Part shown: piece by piece, positions 17,211 to 31,746 of the stretch
Numbering within the stretch: the stretch's first letter is position 1
Layout: each line of letters begins with the position of its first letter
NCBI GenBank assembly: GCA_965153355.1
Contig: OZ231128.1
Span: 19,468,001-19,532,000 of the forward strand
Length of the DNA: 64,000 nt
Source: Flaccisagitta enflata
Taxonomy: Eukaryota > Chaetognatha > Sagittoidea > Aphragmophora
Reading direction: 5' to 3'
Made by a program: the position numbers and the translations under genes
The notes under the pieces: model-generated
What the model saw: only the letters and a program-made list of their open reading frames with translations
Told to the model about the DNA's origin: nothing
The model's database searches: none

Positions 17211-19560
17211 TTTGGGTTTTTTATATATTCACTCGACAGTGCTTATGTACTAAGTAAGTTGAAAACTCTTGTAACCAATTGCCTGAATCGAGTGAAACAC
17301 GGGGCTGCCATGTATAACTTGTTCGCTTACATATCTGGAAGTCGTTTGCGAATAGTTTTTATAAAGCAATAATGAATAATCATATATACGATACTAACAT
17401 GTGAATATTTCTTTTTGCCTATCTTCCCCTCTCATGGACAAGCTGGTTTTGGTTATACTTATGAATACGCATATGGTTTCTTTTTTAATTGCAGATACAC
17501 TGAGATTTTTTTTTTAGTCAAGTTCATACCTTCGTCAATGTCACCAAAGAGCCATTACCCATTCCAAACATCCTACTTTTGCTAAAATACCCTTTCAAAC
17601 CCTTGCAGTCATATCCAGTACAGTTTATTGCTGAGGATTCTTGGTTCATACAGGAAAAAGTTGTCACTGATGCTATAAAAAAAAAAACAACTGCTTTTTC
17701 AAGTTTCACGCGAAAGCTGTTTTTAACAGAAGAAACACAGCTGCCTATTGATGGTTTTTCCAGACTGCTTTTCATTGATGCGAACCATTGCTGCCTATTG
17801 AAGTTTTACGCAAAACCTTCTTTTCATTGATGCAGAATATTGCTGACTGTTCATGTTGGATGCCCTTCCCTACCCTACCCTACCTTTACAACATGCAGTC
17901 GATCTACCCCAATATTCCCAACACCCAATGTCACTGGATATGTTTCACATGACTCATCCCATCCCCAAAGATTTTAGAAGCCTACTGAGCCCTTCCGAGT
18001 GTGCCCACATCAAATTTAGTCGCTCCCTTTCTTCCCATCACCCATTAGTGTTTTGTTCTCATGACAGCGGTACAATTGGACCTTTTTGGAGTTGTGCATA
18101 GAGTCAATATTAGAAACTTTTTGACATTATGACTGACATCATGAAGACTTGATGTGATGAATGGAAGGATGAATGGATGGATGGATCTATGAAAGCGTGT
18201 TAATTGTATTGATGGATGAATGGAAGGACGAATGAAAGCAAAAGTGTCTGATGGAACCTTACCGACGCCTTGACAGATGACTAAATGGATTAGACCAAGT
18301 TTTTGATGAGCTTTTGTGCTCAAGTCCTCGAAGCTGTAATTGTTATGCTGTATGTCATAAAAACGTCGATGCTACCCTTTTTCCCCTTCTTGGGTGTTGC
18401 CCAATCATGAACGTACAATTTTTCTGTGCCAGTCGTAGTTCACATGAACAGACTCATTCCATGATTAGCATGAATTTTTTGAGTGTGCCGATGAAGTACA
18501 ATACATAAATTACAAACGAAATTATATGAGATACGGAAAATGCTTGTCCAAAGAGGTCCCCTGTAGTCATTGATTTTGTTTGTTCTACTAACATTATTTG
18601 TACTCCCTCCCCTCCTAGGTGCCCATTTTCTTGAAGGTTCTCCCCAGAGAAGCATAACCACATCATAACCACATTACCGCTCTCAATCTTTCTCATTTAA
18701 CCTCATTGATGCTTGACGACTCTCGCTGCCATGCATTTCAACCCTAAAGCATGTCAGCTAAAAGCTAGATAGGGGTGGCATACGGGGATATGACCCCTTC
18801 CTCTGTTTGCTCCCTCACCCCCTCCTCTTGTCGCGACATCTTCTCTCACTCTTCAAGGCTTTCTGCTCTTCTTCCTCTTCCCCCTCCCCAGTAGACTTAG
18901 GCATTACCGGACGCATAATTACAGAGAGAGGAGCCCCACCGTAAGCTCCCAATCGTTGATGAATATACTGAGGAATAGAGTCACCCATCTATACTGCTAA
19001 AAGGCTTTATCAATTGCGATAGACCTCTGTATATGTTACAAAGTTCTCTTTCTCAAGAAATCATTGTTTTGGTTACAACGGAACAGTCGGCGCCTTCTCT
19101 GTCTGGAAATTTATAGGATATTTGAGAGGATAGAAAAAGACAGACAGAGACAGAAAGATAGAACATAAAATGGTCAAAGTCATGATTCCATTTTTGATAA
19201 TATCTATAAAATCCCATAAAGGGCATTCTTGATCAATGATAGGGATCAGAAAGCGTACAGTAGCTACGTATTTGTCAATTTTCGTCAACGACACTTTCTT
19301 TTTCATGATTGGGCGTGGCAAACTTGTCCGTTTGCATCAGTTCCGGGGTCCGATGATTTTCCTTGATTGTCATTCTCTAATCCGATTCATTTCTTCCCTC
19401 TGTCATGTTTGTTCATCTATCGAATTAAAGTTGAGCCGATGAGTAGACGATTTCTGAAGGCTTCAAAAAGCTTATTTGAGTTCTTGGATAAAAGTGATCA
19501 AGCACAGCACTTTGTTGTAAACTTTCGATAAGGACCACGTGAAATAGCCCGCAGTTTGCC
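17211..19560. other. Long non-coding stretch, no gene recognised
   Basis: Mixed-composition sequence with short frames of no family resemblance. (GATG)n/(ATGG)n degenerate repeats at 18150-18240. No RNA gene or transposon ends seen. Confidence 0.5.
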
Positions 19561-19566
19561 GGTGTT

Positions 19567-19668
19567 TGTAGTCGCAGCTGGTCCATCCATCGGTCGGCCC
19601 GCAATAATTTTGCATCACTGCCCCTGCCCACCCGTCCACGACATTGGGTCCGTGTATACGGCCTTGTC
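19567..19668 (-). mobile_element. HINE-like element, degenerate, minus strand
   Basis: Minus-strand reading: ACAAGGCCGTATACACGGAC, ATGTCGTGGACGGGTGGGCA, GGGGCAGTGATGCAAAATTA, (GGACC)n remnant and a weak terminal AGCTGCGACTACAA. Recognisable by the first half. Confidence 0.6.
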
Positions 19669-19938
19669 CCCCTTGGCCCTTCCCGCGTTATTCTGAATCT
19701 TACGCAGAAGAGTTCAAAAACAAATTACAGTGAAAACGGCAAAATTTAATCAGAAGCAATGCAGGCAAGTTTGTCACACAAGCGAACGAGCTTTTGCGAG
19801 GCTCCTCTGTAGTTTCATCCTAAAGTCAATGCCGTCGATCAAATGACGAAAAATAAGGTCATTTGAGAGAGAAAAGATAACCTTCTGGAATTCTTTTGTG
19901 TAAAGACGTGAGACTACTGAGGATGATGCATGAGAAAT

Positions 19939-19967
19939 TGTGTGTGTGTGTGTGTGTGTGTGCGAAC

Positions 19968-20011
<44 letters not shown>
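19939..20011. repeat. (TG)n then (GA)n microsatellites
   Basis: Twelve TG units, a short GCGAACGTC spacer, then about 19 GA units. Confidence 0.93.
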
Positions 20012-20013
<2 letters not shown>

Positions 20014-20159
20014 CAAAACCAAAAGATTGCGCCAAGGTTATGAACTTAGTTGCCCTTTTTCTTCAGCTGCTATGCCCTTATTTTCCTGTGTAGATTTGCC
20101 CTGTTTTGCAAATTCGCGCGAGGGGGAAAACCTTCCACATCCGGAGCATCTTTTCTGCT

Positions 20160-20919
<760 letters not shown>

Positions 20920-21548
20920 TTTTTACGTTGTTCCGTCTGTTTGCCGTGTCGGTCAGTCCGTTCATCCGTTTTTCCGTCACATTTTTGAATTGCGATCAGT
21001 TTTTGGCCCCTCCCTCAGACCCCTCAGGCCTCAAATCTGGCCTCTCAGGCCTCAAATCTGGCCTCTCAGGCCTCAAATTAGACCTTTCAGGCCTTAAATC
21101 TGGCCTTTCAGGCCTCAAATCTAGTCTCTTAGGCTACAAATCTGGCCTCTTTGGCCTCAAATTTGGCCACTCAGGCCTCAAATCAGCTATCTGTTCCTCA
21201 AGTCAGTTCTCTATGGTCTTTCTAGCCTTGATCCAGCTCTTTCAAGCCTCAAGTCAGCCCATTCAAGCCCCCAATTGGCTTTCTGGCTTTACATCAGCCC
21301 CCTTAGACCTGAATTCAGCCCAAATGGACGGACGGATGGACGAACGAACGGACGAACGAAAGTCCCCCTGTGTTCTACAGGACTTCATCCCCTTCAGGGC
21401 CGCTGCCCTGCTTTCTCTCACCCAAATTCACAATCATGCACAGTAGGGCAACGGGTATCGCTGACCACATATTGCCCTTGGGCGACCAGTTACATTACTG
21501 CTCCTGCTCAACCTCCGCGACTGGATTGCTGTGTATTCGGCCTTGTTT
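20920..21548 (-). mobile_element. HINE-like type B element split by an E-family insertion
   Basis: Minus-strand reading: ACAAGGCCGAATACACAGC, CCAGTCGCGGAGGTTGAGC, AGGAGCAGTAATGTAACTGG at the right (21484-21548). The rest of the type B core lies at 20930-21005 (GCCGTGTCGGTCAGTCC, CCGTCACATTTTTGAATTG). The intervening 21006-21483 belongs to family E plus its minisatellite. The terminal stem-loop of the host copy is not clear. Confidence 0.65.
21006..21483 (+). mobile_element. E-family element with GGCCTCAAATCT minisatellite
   Basis: An 18-bp-like minisatellite (CAGGCCTCAAATCTGGCCTC, about 15 degenerate units) leads into (GGACGAAC)n, CCCCCTGTGTTCTACAGGAC, CCCCTTCAGGGCCGCTGCCC, then GCACAGTAGGGCAACGGGTA and GCTGACCACATATTGCCC. 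The same right-hand order occurs at 50165-50355 and, inverted, at 55525-55680. Confidence 0.68.
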
Positions 21549-21718
21549 GTTTGCAAGCAGGTATTACGATAAATGAATAATGCCGTTGCAACTACGTGAT
21601 ATAGGGCTTTTTTTATTCATATGTAGCTTAGCAATGATGAGAAACAAAATATGAAGCGTCTGAACATGCCCGAGGTTGCCAGAATCGGCAAGTTTAGCAC
21701 GAAAGAGTGAAAGGCGAT

Positions 21719-23212
<1,494 letters not shown>

Positions 23213-23488
23213 GTGCCGCGCGCCCTCCGCGACCGGACAGTCACAGAGACATACAGACAGACAGACAGAAAGACAGAGAGACAGATGACAGACTGAAAAA
23301 CAAAAATGAAGTGAGGTCATGATGTAGTCATGCATTTTCGATTAGAGACACAGATAGATTACGGATATGATTTAGATGCAATTGTCATTATTGCAAAAAG
23401 GCTGGAAGTCATTTGATGCATTGAATCTAATGCACATGGCAGGCTAGCAGCTGTGGCTCTAGGTTCTTGCTAAAATTCATCAGTGTAG

Positions 23489-23660
<172 letters not shown>

Positions 23661-23904
23661 TACATGAGAAAAGAAGTATGAAATGGTGAAGGTCGTAGTT
23701 CTTTCGTGTGAAAGTTATTAAGATGCCACATCCTCATTGGTCTGCACCTTTGAAAGTTTTCTTGATTTGCTCCCACTTTTTTTCTTTCTTTTTCAATTTT
23801 TACTCATGATTGAAAAAATGGATAAAAAGGACATCGGGAACCAAAAGAGCAAATTGTAAGAGCACTAATTCACAGTTTTAGAAGTCCATCTAGTTGAAAG
23901 TTGC

Positions 23905-24113
23905 AACAATGCCGGATACACGGCTGCCCTAGTCTCGATTGGGTCGGCAAAGGTTGCGGTTAGAAAGATGCTAACAAAGCATCTGGGCAGGAGGAGTTAT
24001 GCAAAAACCACCAATGAACGCTTAGAATTACGGAACTACTGACCGACCGACCCGCTATTAAACAAACAAAGCGGGTTGTTGAGTCACGTCACTCGCGTGC
24101 ACGCGACTAAAAA
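23905..24113 (+). mobile_element. HINE-like element, type C
   Basis: ACAATGCCGGATACACGGC, core GGGCAGGAGGAGTTATGC and CTTAGAATTACGG, ACTGACCGACCGACC, GCGGGTTGTTGAGTCACG and a perfect 18-nt palindrome-like terminus ending GTGCACGCGACTAAAAA. The 5' motif (CTAGTCTCGATTGGG) is mutated. Confidence 0.76.
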
Positions 24114-24169
24114 GCTGATGTGTTGCTTTATGAAATTTCTCGGTTGTATTTGAATGAATCCGCCTAGAA

Positions 24170-24378
24170 CTGTTTTTTTCCTTTGTTTGATTGTTAATTT
24201 GTTTATTTTTGATTGTTTTTTTTTACGTTGGTTTGTTTGTTTTTTTCTCTCTTTTTTTTCGGCTTAGTTTGTCTGTTTGTCTGTTTATATATTTGTCTGT
24301 TTGTCTGTTTGTCTGTTTGTCTGTTTGTCTGTTTGTCTGTCTGTTTGTTTGTCTGTTTTTTTTTCTTTTTGTCTCTTC

Positions 24379-24467
<89 letters not shown>

Positions 24468-24530
24468 TTTCTGTCTTTCTTTCTTTCTTCCTTTCTTTTT
24501 TTTTCTTTTTTTCTGTCTTTCTATCATAAT
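24170..24530. repeat. (TTTG/CTGT)n and (TTTC)n array
   Basis: GTTTGTCTGTTTGTCTG variants at 24260-24360, then about 30 TTTC units. Long Phe-Leu-Ser frames are repeat translations. Confidence 0.94.
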
Positions 24531-25574
24531 AATTTTTTGGTTCCATTTGCTGTCCTCATTTCGTCTATTTTTCGTGTTTCCTGCGTTTTCTTTTCTTGAC
24601 CACTTTGGGGCTTGGAAAGGTCGTTTGACCTCTTGTCACATCTAATCATAAATTGGTCCTTCCTCACGCAAAAGAGAAGGAAAAAAGAAAAAAAAAGAGC
24701 GAAAAGAAAAAGAAATCTTGAAAAAAAGAATGAGGAAAAAAGGTCTCGAGGGTAGTGCTTGGCAGTAAGTAGTGTGAAAATTACTTGCTTATTGATTGCC
24801 TTACAGCTGGTTTTCCTATAATTCTTACGATCCTAGATTTGTGGGTTAGAAGGGTTACAATTGTAGGTTTTCTAGACTCTTTTACAATGGGAAAATGGGT
24901 TTTTCCTTCACAACCCAAAAAGTGCTAAATCGATTTTTTTCATTTTTTAGTTCAAGAATGATAGTGGGACCACTAACCTTTGCCAAAAGGAATTGTCATC
25001 GCCACTCATCTATAAATAGGTAAAATATGACGATGAATGTGGCTTTCTACAATGCTTACAATTCTAGGTTTTCTTGCCTAGAAAGCTTACAATTCTAGAA
25101 ACTTGCATAGAAAGCTTACAATTCTAGGTCTTTTATGACTTTTTCTCTCAATGAAATGTGAAACTACCATAAGTTGATCTTTTGCTCATGATTTAATCTT
25201 TTGCTCATTATTTCAGTCACTTACTATGAGAGGGTGTATTGGTAGGCCTGTTTTCAGGTCCACAAAACGGTAACCCAAATTTTTGTCTGACATGAAAAGG
25301 AAAAAAAATGATTTGATGCCCAACCTCAAATCCTTAGAGCCTGATTCCTCCTAGTATCTTTGGCCATGAATCTTTCAAAAAATAGATATCAAAAGCACAG
25401 TAGTAACCCACACTAACATATGTCAAAGGGTTGTATATGATTGAGTGGCTTTTGATTTCCCCCTCCTGCCTTTGATTTTCTTCTCCGCGACGCATTGCGT
25501 CGCATTTTAAAATGGATGATTTTCTTCCTCATAAGGCATTGAAACAGTGTAGTTAAGGTTTAAATAGTGTTTAA

Positions 25575-26185
25575 GACAGCGTCCCCCCGAAGGCAACATT
25601 TGTGTTTCAAAGAGGGTCAAAATGGAAATTTTGAATGAATCGAAATGGAAAGACAAGGGAATAAAAATGCTTCAGAAAGCTCAGATATAATATTCAAATG
25701 AAAAATTTGCATTTATTTAGCAAAAAGGACCAAGTTTAGCCAATGTTACTAAAAAAGATTTATTGAAAATTTCTACTTTTTTCATTTTTGGTCACTGACG
25801 GGAGGCTGGTCTAAATTCTAAATTTGCATGGAAAATGAAAAAATGAAAAAACAAAGAACATAGTTCTCTTCCCAAATCGATTACAGAGAGAACTATGTTT
25901 TTCAAAATGCAAAATTTCCCTGTGTATGGCTTTCTTAGAATTTAGACCACAAAAAATAAAAAAAAATGTTTGCAGAAATTTGCTAAAAACCATCATTTTC
26001 CTGCTTGTTTCCATGTGAATTGCATGGTTCAAATTACATTTCAGGTCAGGATATGATAAAAAGGTATACACCAAGTGTCTTTAGAGACAAAATGTCTACT
26101 AAAAGCATTCTGGCTTCATTATTGTCCTGAAAACGATGCAAAAAGTATCGTGAAACACTTAATTTTCCTTCAAAAATTCGCCGTC
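25575..26185. mobile_element. TTAA-flanked MITE, copy 1
   Basis: Ends GACAGCG...CGCCGTC flanked by TTAA (25571-25574, 26186-26189), the target duplication of piggyBac-type elements. A 617-bp relative is at 53104-53720. The centre has an inverted repeat (AACATAGTTCTCTTCCCAAA / AGAGAGAACTATGTTT). Non-autonomous. Confidence 0.8.
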
Positions 26186-26727
26186 TTAACTGTTTTTTAC
26201 TGATCAGTATTTATGATTTGGTATTGCCAAAAATTATATTTTCTCCCAATTTTTTGTCTTCATTTTTTTCCCCATCTCCAAACCCTTTGATTTCCTCTCC
26301 CCCATGGGGGGGAACTCAATGATATACAGGCCTGCAAAGGACTTAAAACAATTTCAATCATATCTGATTTCAAGGGACCAACAAATTATAACTGTTTAAG
26401 ACTGGTTTGAGTTTGTCCATCATAATATCATGATATTAAAAATGAAATACAATCTCTACCAAATTGGCCATGCAAATAGGATGCTATACTACAAAGAATC
26501 ATTTGCAGAGAGCAAAATTCAGAAGTACAGTCCTAACTCAGGCTCCGCTGAGTCCAACTGAAGTTTTCCACGATGATTCAGCGCACTAGAAAAGTGAATT
26601 GAAAAGCATCTTGTCATATAGAAAGAATGTTTAGCCAGTAATAAGTAGTTAGAAAACTTTGATTCTTATTGAAGCACGAACATAATTGTAAGCAAAAACA
26701 TAAATGCAAATCAGTATGAAAGTTATA

Positions 26728-27216
26728 CACTTTTTTTATTTTATAAGAACGTCATTTTTTGAGCAAGCCTTCAATGTTCTTAAATTTTGAGCGGTTTCAA
26801 GGCTTGAACGTTCTTAAATTGTTCTTAATTTAAACACACTTTTTAACCTTCAATTAAGAACATTTTTAATTATTTTATGTTTGTTATCAATAAGAAAATG
26901 AAGGAAAATGTCAATGAAATAACAAAGCAGCAGGTTTAAACGTTTTAAGTGAATAAAAAGATTAATAAAAGTAGAAAGAAATATACTATATAAAGTGGAA
27001 CTTGATTTGCTGGACAGAGTCTCTTGATTTACAAAGAACAATCGATTGAGAAAAGCCCAGAGAAAAAATGTTCTTAAATTTTTAAGATTTTAAGCTTAAT
27101 GTTCTTAAATTTTTGAAGAAATAAAGCCTTTGAATGTTCTTAGCATGTTCTTAAATTTTTGATGATTTGAAGCCTAATGTTCTTATAAACTTGGTTCTTA
27201 TAAGATAAAAAAAGTG
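26728..27216. mobile_element. TA-flanked MITE, CACTTTTTTTATTTTATAAG termini
   Basis: The left end CACTTTTTTTATTTTATAAG is matched on the right by CTTATAAGATAAAAAAAGTG, with TA at 26726-26727 and 27217-27218. The interior repeats AATGTTCTTAAATTTTTGA several times. A fragment with the same terminus is at 51969-52050. Confidence 0.78.
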
Positions 27217-27294
27217 TAATCAGAGTACAATGGGAATATGGGAGAGAGGGTGTAAAAAAAGAAATCAAAGGCAATAAATGGGAAAATTATAAAT

Positions 27295-27390
27295 ACCATA
27301 TTTTTTCTTAAAAGCGCCCTGGGCGCTTTTGAAATAAAAATATTATTTTGCTTTTTAACCCTCCAAATAGCGCCCCCTTTATATTGAAGA
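27295..27390 (+). mobile_element. Solo end of the GCGCCC-type TIR element
   Basis: TACCATATTTTTTCTTAAAA, GCGCCCTGGGCGCTTTTGAA and CCAAATAGCGCCCCC match the left end at 32253. No right end is seen before the next element. Confidence 0.55.
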
Positions 27391-27568
27391 TGAAGTGTTG
27401 TTCAGTCTATCTTATTCATGAAAGGCTACCAAAATGTTAAAATGCTAAAAACCATTCATTCACAACATGCCTAGCGGGTAAATTTAAAATTCATTGGTCT
27501 TGTTTCTTTTCTTTTTTTTTTTGCGAGGTTTGCTATTAAGCACCATCTACCAATGAGCATGACCTATA

Positions 27569-28569
27569 CAGTCAGTGGACAAAAACGATATATGTAGATA
27601 TGCCAACACCATGAGACATTTCACAGAGTAAAGATATTTCATTTTGAAGAAATATTTCAGTACACTGAAATATTTCAGTGGGGTGAAATCAGAAAATTTC
27701 AGCAGGCTGAAATGTTTCAACAGGTTGAAATATCTCAGCAGAGTGAAATATTTCAATGAGATGAAATCATGATATCAGATATAGAATTTTAAACAGACTA
27801 AAACATGCAGTTTATTTCATTATCTATACAGTAGATGTCGTCTAGATTTGGAAATACGGGGAGCTCATAACCTGAGCATCAGTACAATGAGGGGACTGAT
27901 ATTTTGCTGGTGTAATGTATAGACCATAAAGGGTTGACAATGGGGTATGGCATCCCCCTATGGCTTACTTTACAAAAATTAACTTTTAGTTTAAAGTATT
28001 AAGATCAATCACTTTTATGGCAGAATTTCAGCTTCATCAATTTGCTTTCATTGCAAAAACAGCCTGGGATTCAAATCTGGAACCTTTAAAGATATAAACT
28101 GACTAAGATAGATTTGAAGTTAAGTGAGTTAACCACTGGACCAATTTTGGCAGTTGTTTCAATGGAGGGATTTTGATCTTGTAGATTCAAAAAAATTTTC
28201 TGTCCACAAAGCTGCCATACTCTATCGTCAACTTAATAGAACATAAGCATTATACACACAGTTTCATTTCATTGGCACAAATGGTAGTTAGGATATGAGG
28301 GCCCCCATAATTGCAAATCTAGACGACATCTACTGTACATAAGTCAAAGTTTTGAATGATATGATATCATGATTTCATTCTATTGAAATATTTCACTCTG
28401 CTAAGATATTTCATCCTGTTGAAATATTTCAGCCTGCTGAAATTTTCTGATTTCACCCCACTGAAATATTTCAGTGTACTGAAATATTTCTTCAAAATGA
28501 AATATCTTTACTCTGTGAAATATTTCATGGTGTTGACATATCTACATATATCGTTTTGTCCACTGACTG
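27569..28569. mobile_element. TA-flanked long-TIR MITE (outer of a nested pair)
   Basis: Termini CAGTCAGTGGACAAAAACGA and its inverse, TA at 27567-27568 and 28570-28571. Arms of about 200 bp are rich in TGAAATATTTCA motifs and translate to near-identical Lys-Tyr-Phe-Leu repeats on opposite strands. Removing the nested element leaves about 490 bp. Tc1/mariner-type by target duplication; no transposase. Confidence 0.85.
27829..28335. mobile_element. TA-flanked MITE nested inside another
   Basis: Termini CAGTAGATGTCGTCTAGATT and CTAGACGACATCTACTG inverted, TA at 27827-27828 and 28336-28337. 507 bp without coding capacity; it sits in the loop region of the outer element. Confidence 0.85.
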
Positions 28570-29338
28570 TATACGGTGGACCAAATAAGGATGCATGTTG
28601 AACAGTTTTTATCAAAAATTCTTGTAAATCACTTTTTGTTGCAAATTTCATAGATGTAACAAATCATTCCAGTTGGTAATTGAAAAGCTAGGCCTGGTAA
28701 AGCCCAAGAAGAGCGCCTCATTTGCATAATTGACAGACCAACCAACCAACTGCCCAACTAGGGGACCCATCAATAGACACATCAACAACCACACCCATGT
28801 AAAGATGAAGGAGGACGCACATAAAAAGGAGGCTACTTCATCCATCTGCAAGCAGAGGGGCCTAGCGGGCAAATGACTCTGAGTAAGAGTATGGGCATTC
28901 AGGCTGGAGCAATAATGTGAAAAAGCCTGATGCCATGCATAAAAGTATTCCTCTCACTGAAATAGGGGCCCACTAATCCATGGACTAACCTGTGGGTAAT
29001 GAATCACAGAAGACCTAGAATCGTAAGCTTTCTATGCAAGTTTCTAGAATCGTAAGCTTTCTAAGCAAGAAAACCTAGAATCGTAAGCATTGTAGAAAGC
29101 TACATTCATCATCACATTTGACCTATTTATAGAAGAGTGGCGATGACAATTTCTTTTGGCAAAGGTAAGTGGTCTCATTATTGATATTGACCCAAGAAAT
29201 AAAAAAAATCGATTTAGCACTTTTTGGGGAATGAAGGAAAAACCCATTTTTCCATTGTAAAAGAGTCAAGAAAACCTACGATCGTAACCCTTCTAACCCA
29301 CAAATCTAGGATCGTAAGAATTATAGGATAACCAGCTG

Positions 29339-30334
29339 CCTTATGTTGATATAAAAGCAGTATTATGACATAAGACACGGTCTCCGGAAATTCGCGATTT
29401 TCACTGCCGCAGCCAGTTTTTCACTCAATAGAAAAATCGATCAAACACTTCCATAGAAGTGTCCAGAATATGTGGAAGTGCATACTTGTTAAGAATTTGC
29501 ATGGAAATCTCGCAGGGATGAATTTGACCGCATGAAATGTATCAATTTGCAAAAAAAAAAAAAAAAACAGCCATTTTCTTAAGAAAATTATCTTTTACCA
29601 CTAGATAACTCTTAATTTGCATAGAAAATCACAAATTCAAAAAACTGAAAACATGGTCCTCGTCCAAAAAACCATGAGAAGGAAGCCATGTTCTCAGAAA
29701 TACAAAAAAGTTTGCCTGGAAGCAGATTGAGAGTTTTCCGTGGGACCTTCCTAAGAATTTTATCACTCATTTTTCATTAAAACGATTTCCTAATCCATAT
29801 TTCCTCTTTATGTACATTGTTGATACAAGATATATTCCCCAAAAATGAGGGTTGAAAAAACGTATTAATATAGTTGTTGTTCCAAATCAGCACATGGAAG
29901 AAATATTGTTTTTAGAAACTCAACATATAGTATGTTAAATGAACTGGCAAGAAAATCGCGTGCTCAAAAGAAGCGTGTCATAAACTTTATGTGTAGCCCC
30001 ATTGTTTTTTTATATGTAAAGAGCATGAAAGGTCACTTCAAGAGAGAGACTTTCTTGGTATTAAGCCTTACACAAAAGAATTTGCATCAACAGCTTGAGT
30101 GGAACGAGACGCAACCCAGGTCGAGTGCAAAAAAGAAGCAGATCAGCAAAAAGACCCTTGAAAAGTTATCAATACATAATGAAAAAACATCTCAATATAA
30201 AAATAATTGAAAGAACGAGTTACAGACGAAAATTAGGAAAACAAAACAACGAAACAAAGTAACATGTTGAGAATAAGAAGCTATCGGTCACTTTTCTTGC
30301 AACAAGCCGCCAGGTACTCGAATCATTTTGTTTT
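29339..30334. other. AT-rich stretch, no gene recognised
   Basis: It contains AACATGGTCCTCGTCC and ATTTGCATAGAAAATCACAA, resembling the centre of the TTAA MITEs, so it may hold a decayed relative. A 92-codon frame at 29932 shows no family resemblance. Confidence 0.45.
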
Positions 30335-30510
30335 GTTTTTTTCAGTCGCGTGCACGCGACTCTACATCCGCTTTATCCATCCGTCTGTCTGTTGGTCCAT
30401 TACATTTTTACTTTTTTTATCAAATCTTTTTTTTAAAAGCATTTAAGAATATACTAAGTCATGTTATGTCATTCTAAGTTATTATGAAAGTCTCGCACGT
30501 GACTAATAAG
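30335..30510 (-). mobile_element. HINE-like type C terminus, truncated
   Basis: The perfect palindrome AGTCGCGTGCACGCGACT after TTTTTTC, CTACATCCGCTTTATCC, GTCTGTCTGTTGGTCC and TTACTTTTTTT match the hairpin half of a minus-strand type C copy. The ACAAGGCC half is missing. A second weak end (CTCGCACGTGACTAATAAG) lies at 30492-30510. Confidence 0.65.
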
Positions 30511-31193
30511 TGTTGGCCTTTTTTTTACACTTGGGAGGTACTTCCGTAGTTCGGACCGAGATCCAAATTCACAAAAGAAATTCTGGGGAAATCTTGGGGA
30601 AAAAATGAAAATTGAAAATTTTAGAATTAATTTTATAAGCAGCATTTTCTGGTCTGTGGAAAATATTTTACAGAAGTGTGATCGTTGTAACTTACAACAG
30701 TGTAAAAATATGACCGTTCTACAGCGGCTTAATATCAGGAAATTGCATTTTTATGGTTATGTGTACAGTTTGACCTAGCAAATGAAAATGATATAAAATC
30801 TGCTTCTTAAGGAATAAAGCTAGGATATCAAGATTGGCCCCATTTTAGAGTTGTTTTATCTCTTTCAAATGCAAAATTGGTCAGTAATAGGGATGGATTT
30901 CGAATTTGATAATGAAAATAATTTTCCAACAGCCCAGTGAAAAATGGACGAATAGACGAAGTGGGGTGTAGACCAAAAAATCAGAGTACTCAGAACCACC
31001 TGGCGGTTTGGTAAAGGGATGGTGCGACCCTCCTCGGTCGTGAATGTGTGTCATGAGGATGGCAGCACGACAGCAACAAAATTGGTCCGCGTAAACAGAA
31101 AAAAAGTGACCAAAAACATCGTTATTCAGGATCCAAGAAAAGATTGCCAGCTTCACCCGCTTTCTAGGGCCGACCAAAATAAATATCCTCATA
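30511..31193. other. Non-coding stretch, no gene recognised
   Basis: AT-rich, with short frames only and no recognised repeat or RNA. Confidence 0.45.
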
Positions 31194-31365
31194 TTTTTAG
31201 TTGCGGACACGCAACTCTATAAGAGGCTTTGTCCGTCCGTCCGTCAGTCCGTCGGTCCGTCGGTCCGTCGTGTCGGTCCGTCCGCTCGTCTGTCGGTCCG
31301 TCCGTCCGTCGTGTCCATCATGGTCCGTCCACTTCATCGTCTATCCATTCATCGATGATCGTTCT
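31194..31365 (-). mobile_element. HINE-like type A terminus, truncated by (TTTC)n
   Basis: TTTTTAGTTGCGGACACGCA, then CTCTATAAGAGGCTTTGTCC and a (GTCCGTCC/GTCGGTCC)n tract; the core and ACAAGG end are absent. A tetranucleotide pyrimidine array begins where the core should be. Confidence 0.75.
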
Positions 31366-31376
31366 TTCTTCCTTTC

Positions 31377-31411
<35 letters not shown>

Positions 31412-31454
31412 TCCTTTCTTTCTTTCTTTCTTTCTTTCTTCTTTCTTTCTTTTT

Positions 31455-31491
<37 letters not shown>

Positions 31492-31685
31492 TTTCTTCTT
31501 TCTCTTTCTTTCTTTCTTTCTTCTTTTCTTCTTTCTTTCTTCTTTCTTCTTTCTTTCTTTCTTCTTCTTTCTTCTTTTTCTCTGTTTTTCTTCTTCTCTT
31601 TCTTCTTCCTTTCTTTCTTTCTTTCTTTCTTTCTTCTTTTATTTTCTTTCTCTTCTAAGTAAACTGGCTTGAATTCTGTCTGTCT

Positions 31686-31744
<59 letters not shown>
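31366..31744. repeat. (TTTC)n and (TC)n arrays
   Basis: About 290 bp of TTTC with TTC variants, 35 bp of unique sequence, then about 28 TC units (31688-31744). Confidence 0.95.

Positions 31745-31746
<2 letters not shown>

Larger units (their letters stand above)
24804..29338. mobile_element. 4.5-kb inverted-repeat element, 5-bp TSD CCTTA
   Basis: Arms of about 350 bp (24804-25150 and 28985-29338) are inverted copies starting CAGCTGGTTTTCCTATAATT and sharing TTCTTACGATCCTAG, ATGGGAAAATGGGTTTTTCC, CTAAATCGATTTTTT and GCGATGACAA. CCTTA flanks both ends (24799-24803, 29339-29343). Each arm has a short iterated motif, CTTACGATTCTAGG or a variant, four to five times, like transposase-binding subrepeats. 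No transposase frame. The interior holds at least four other insertions, so the original element was much shorter. Confidence 0.78.
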
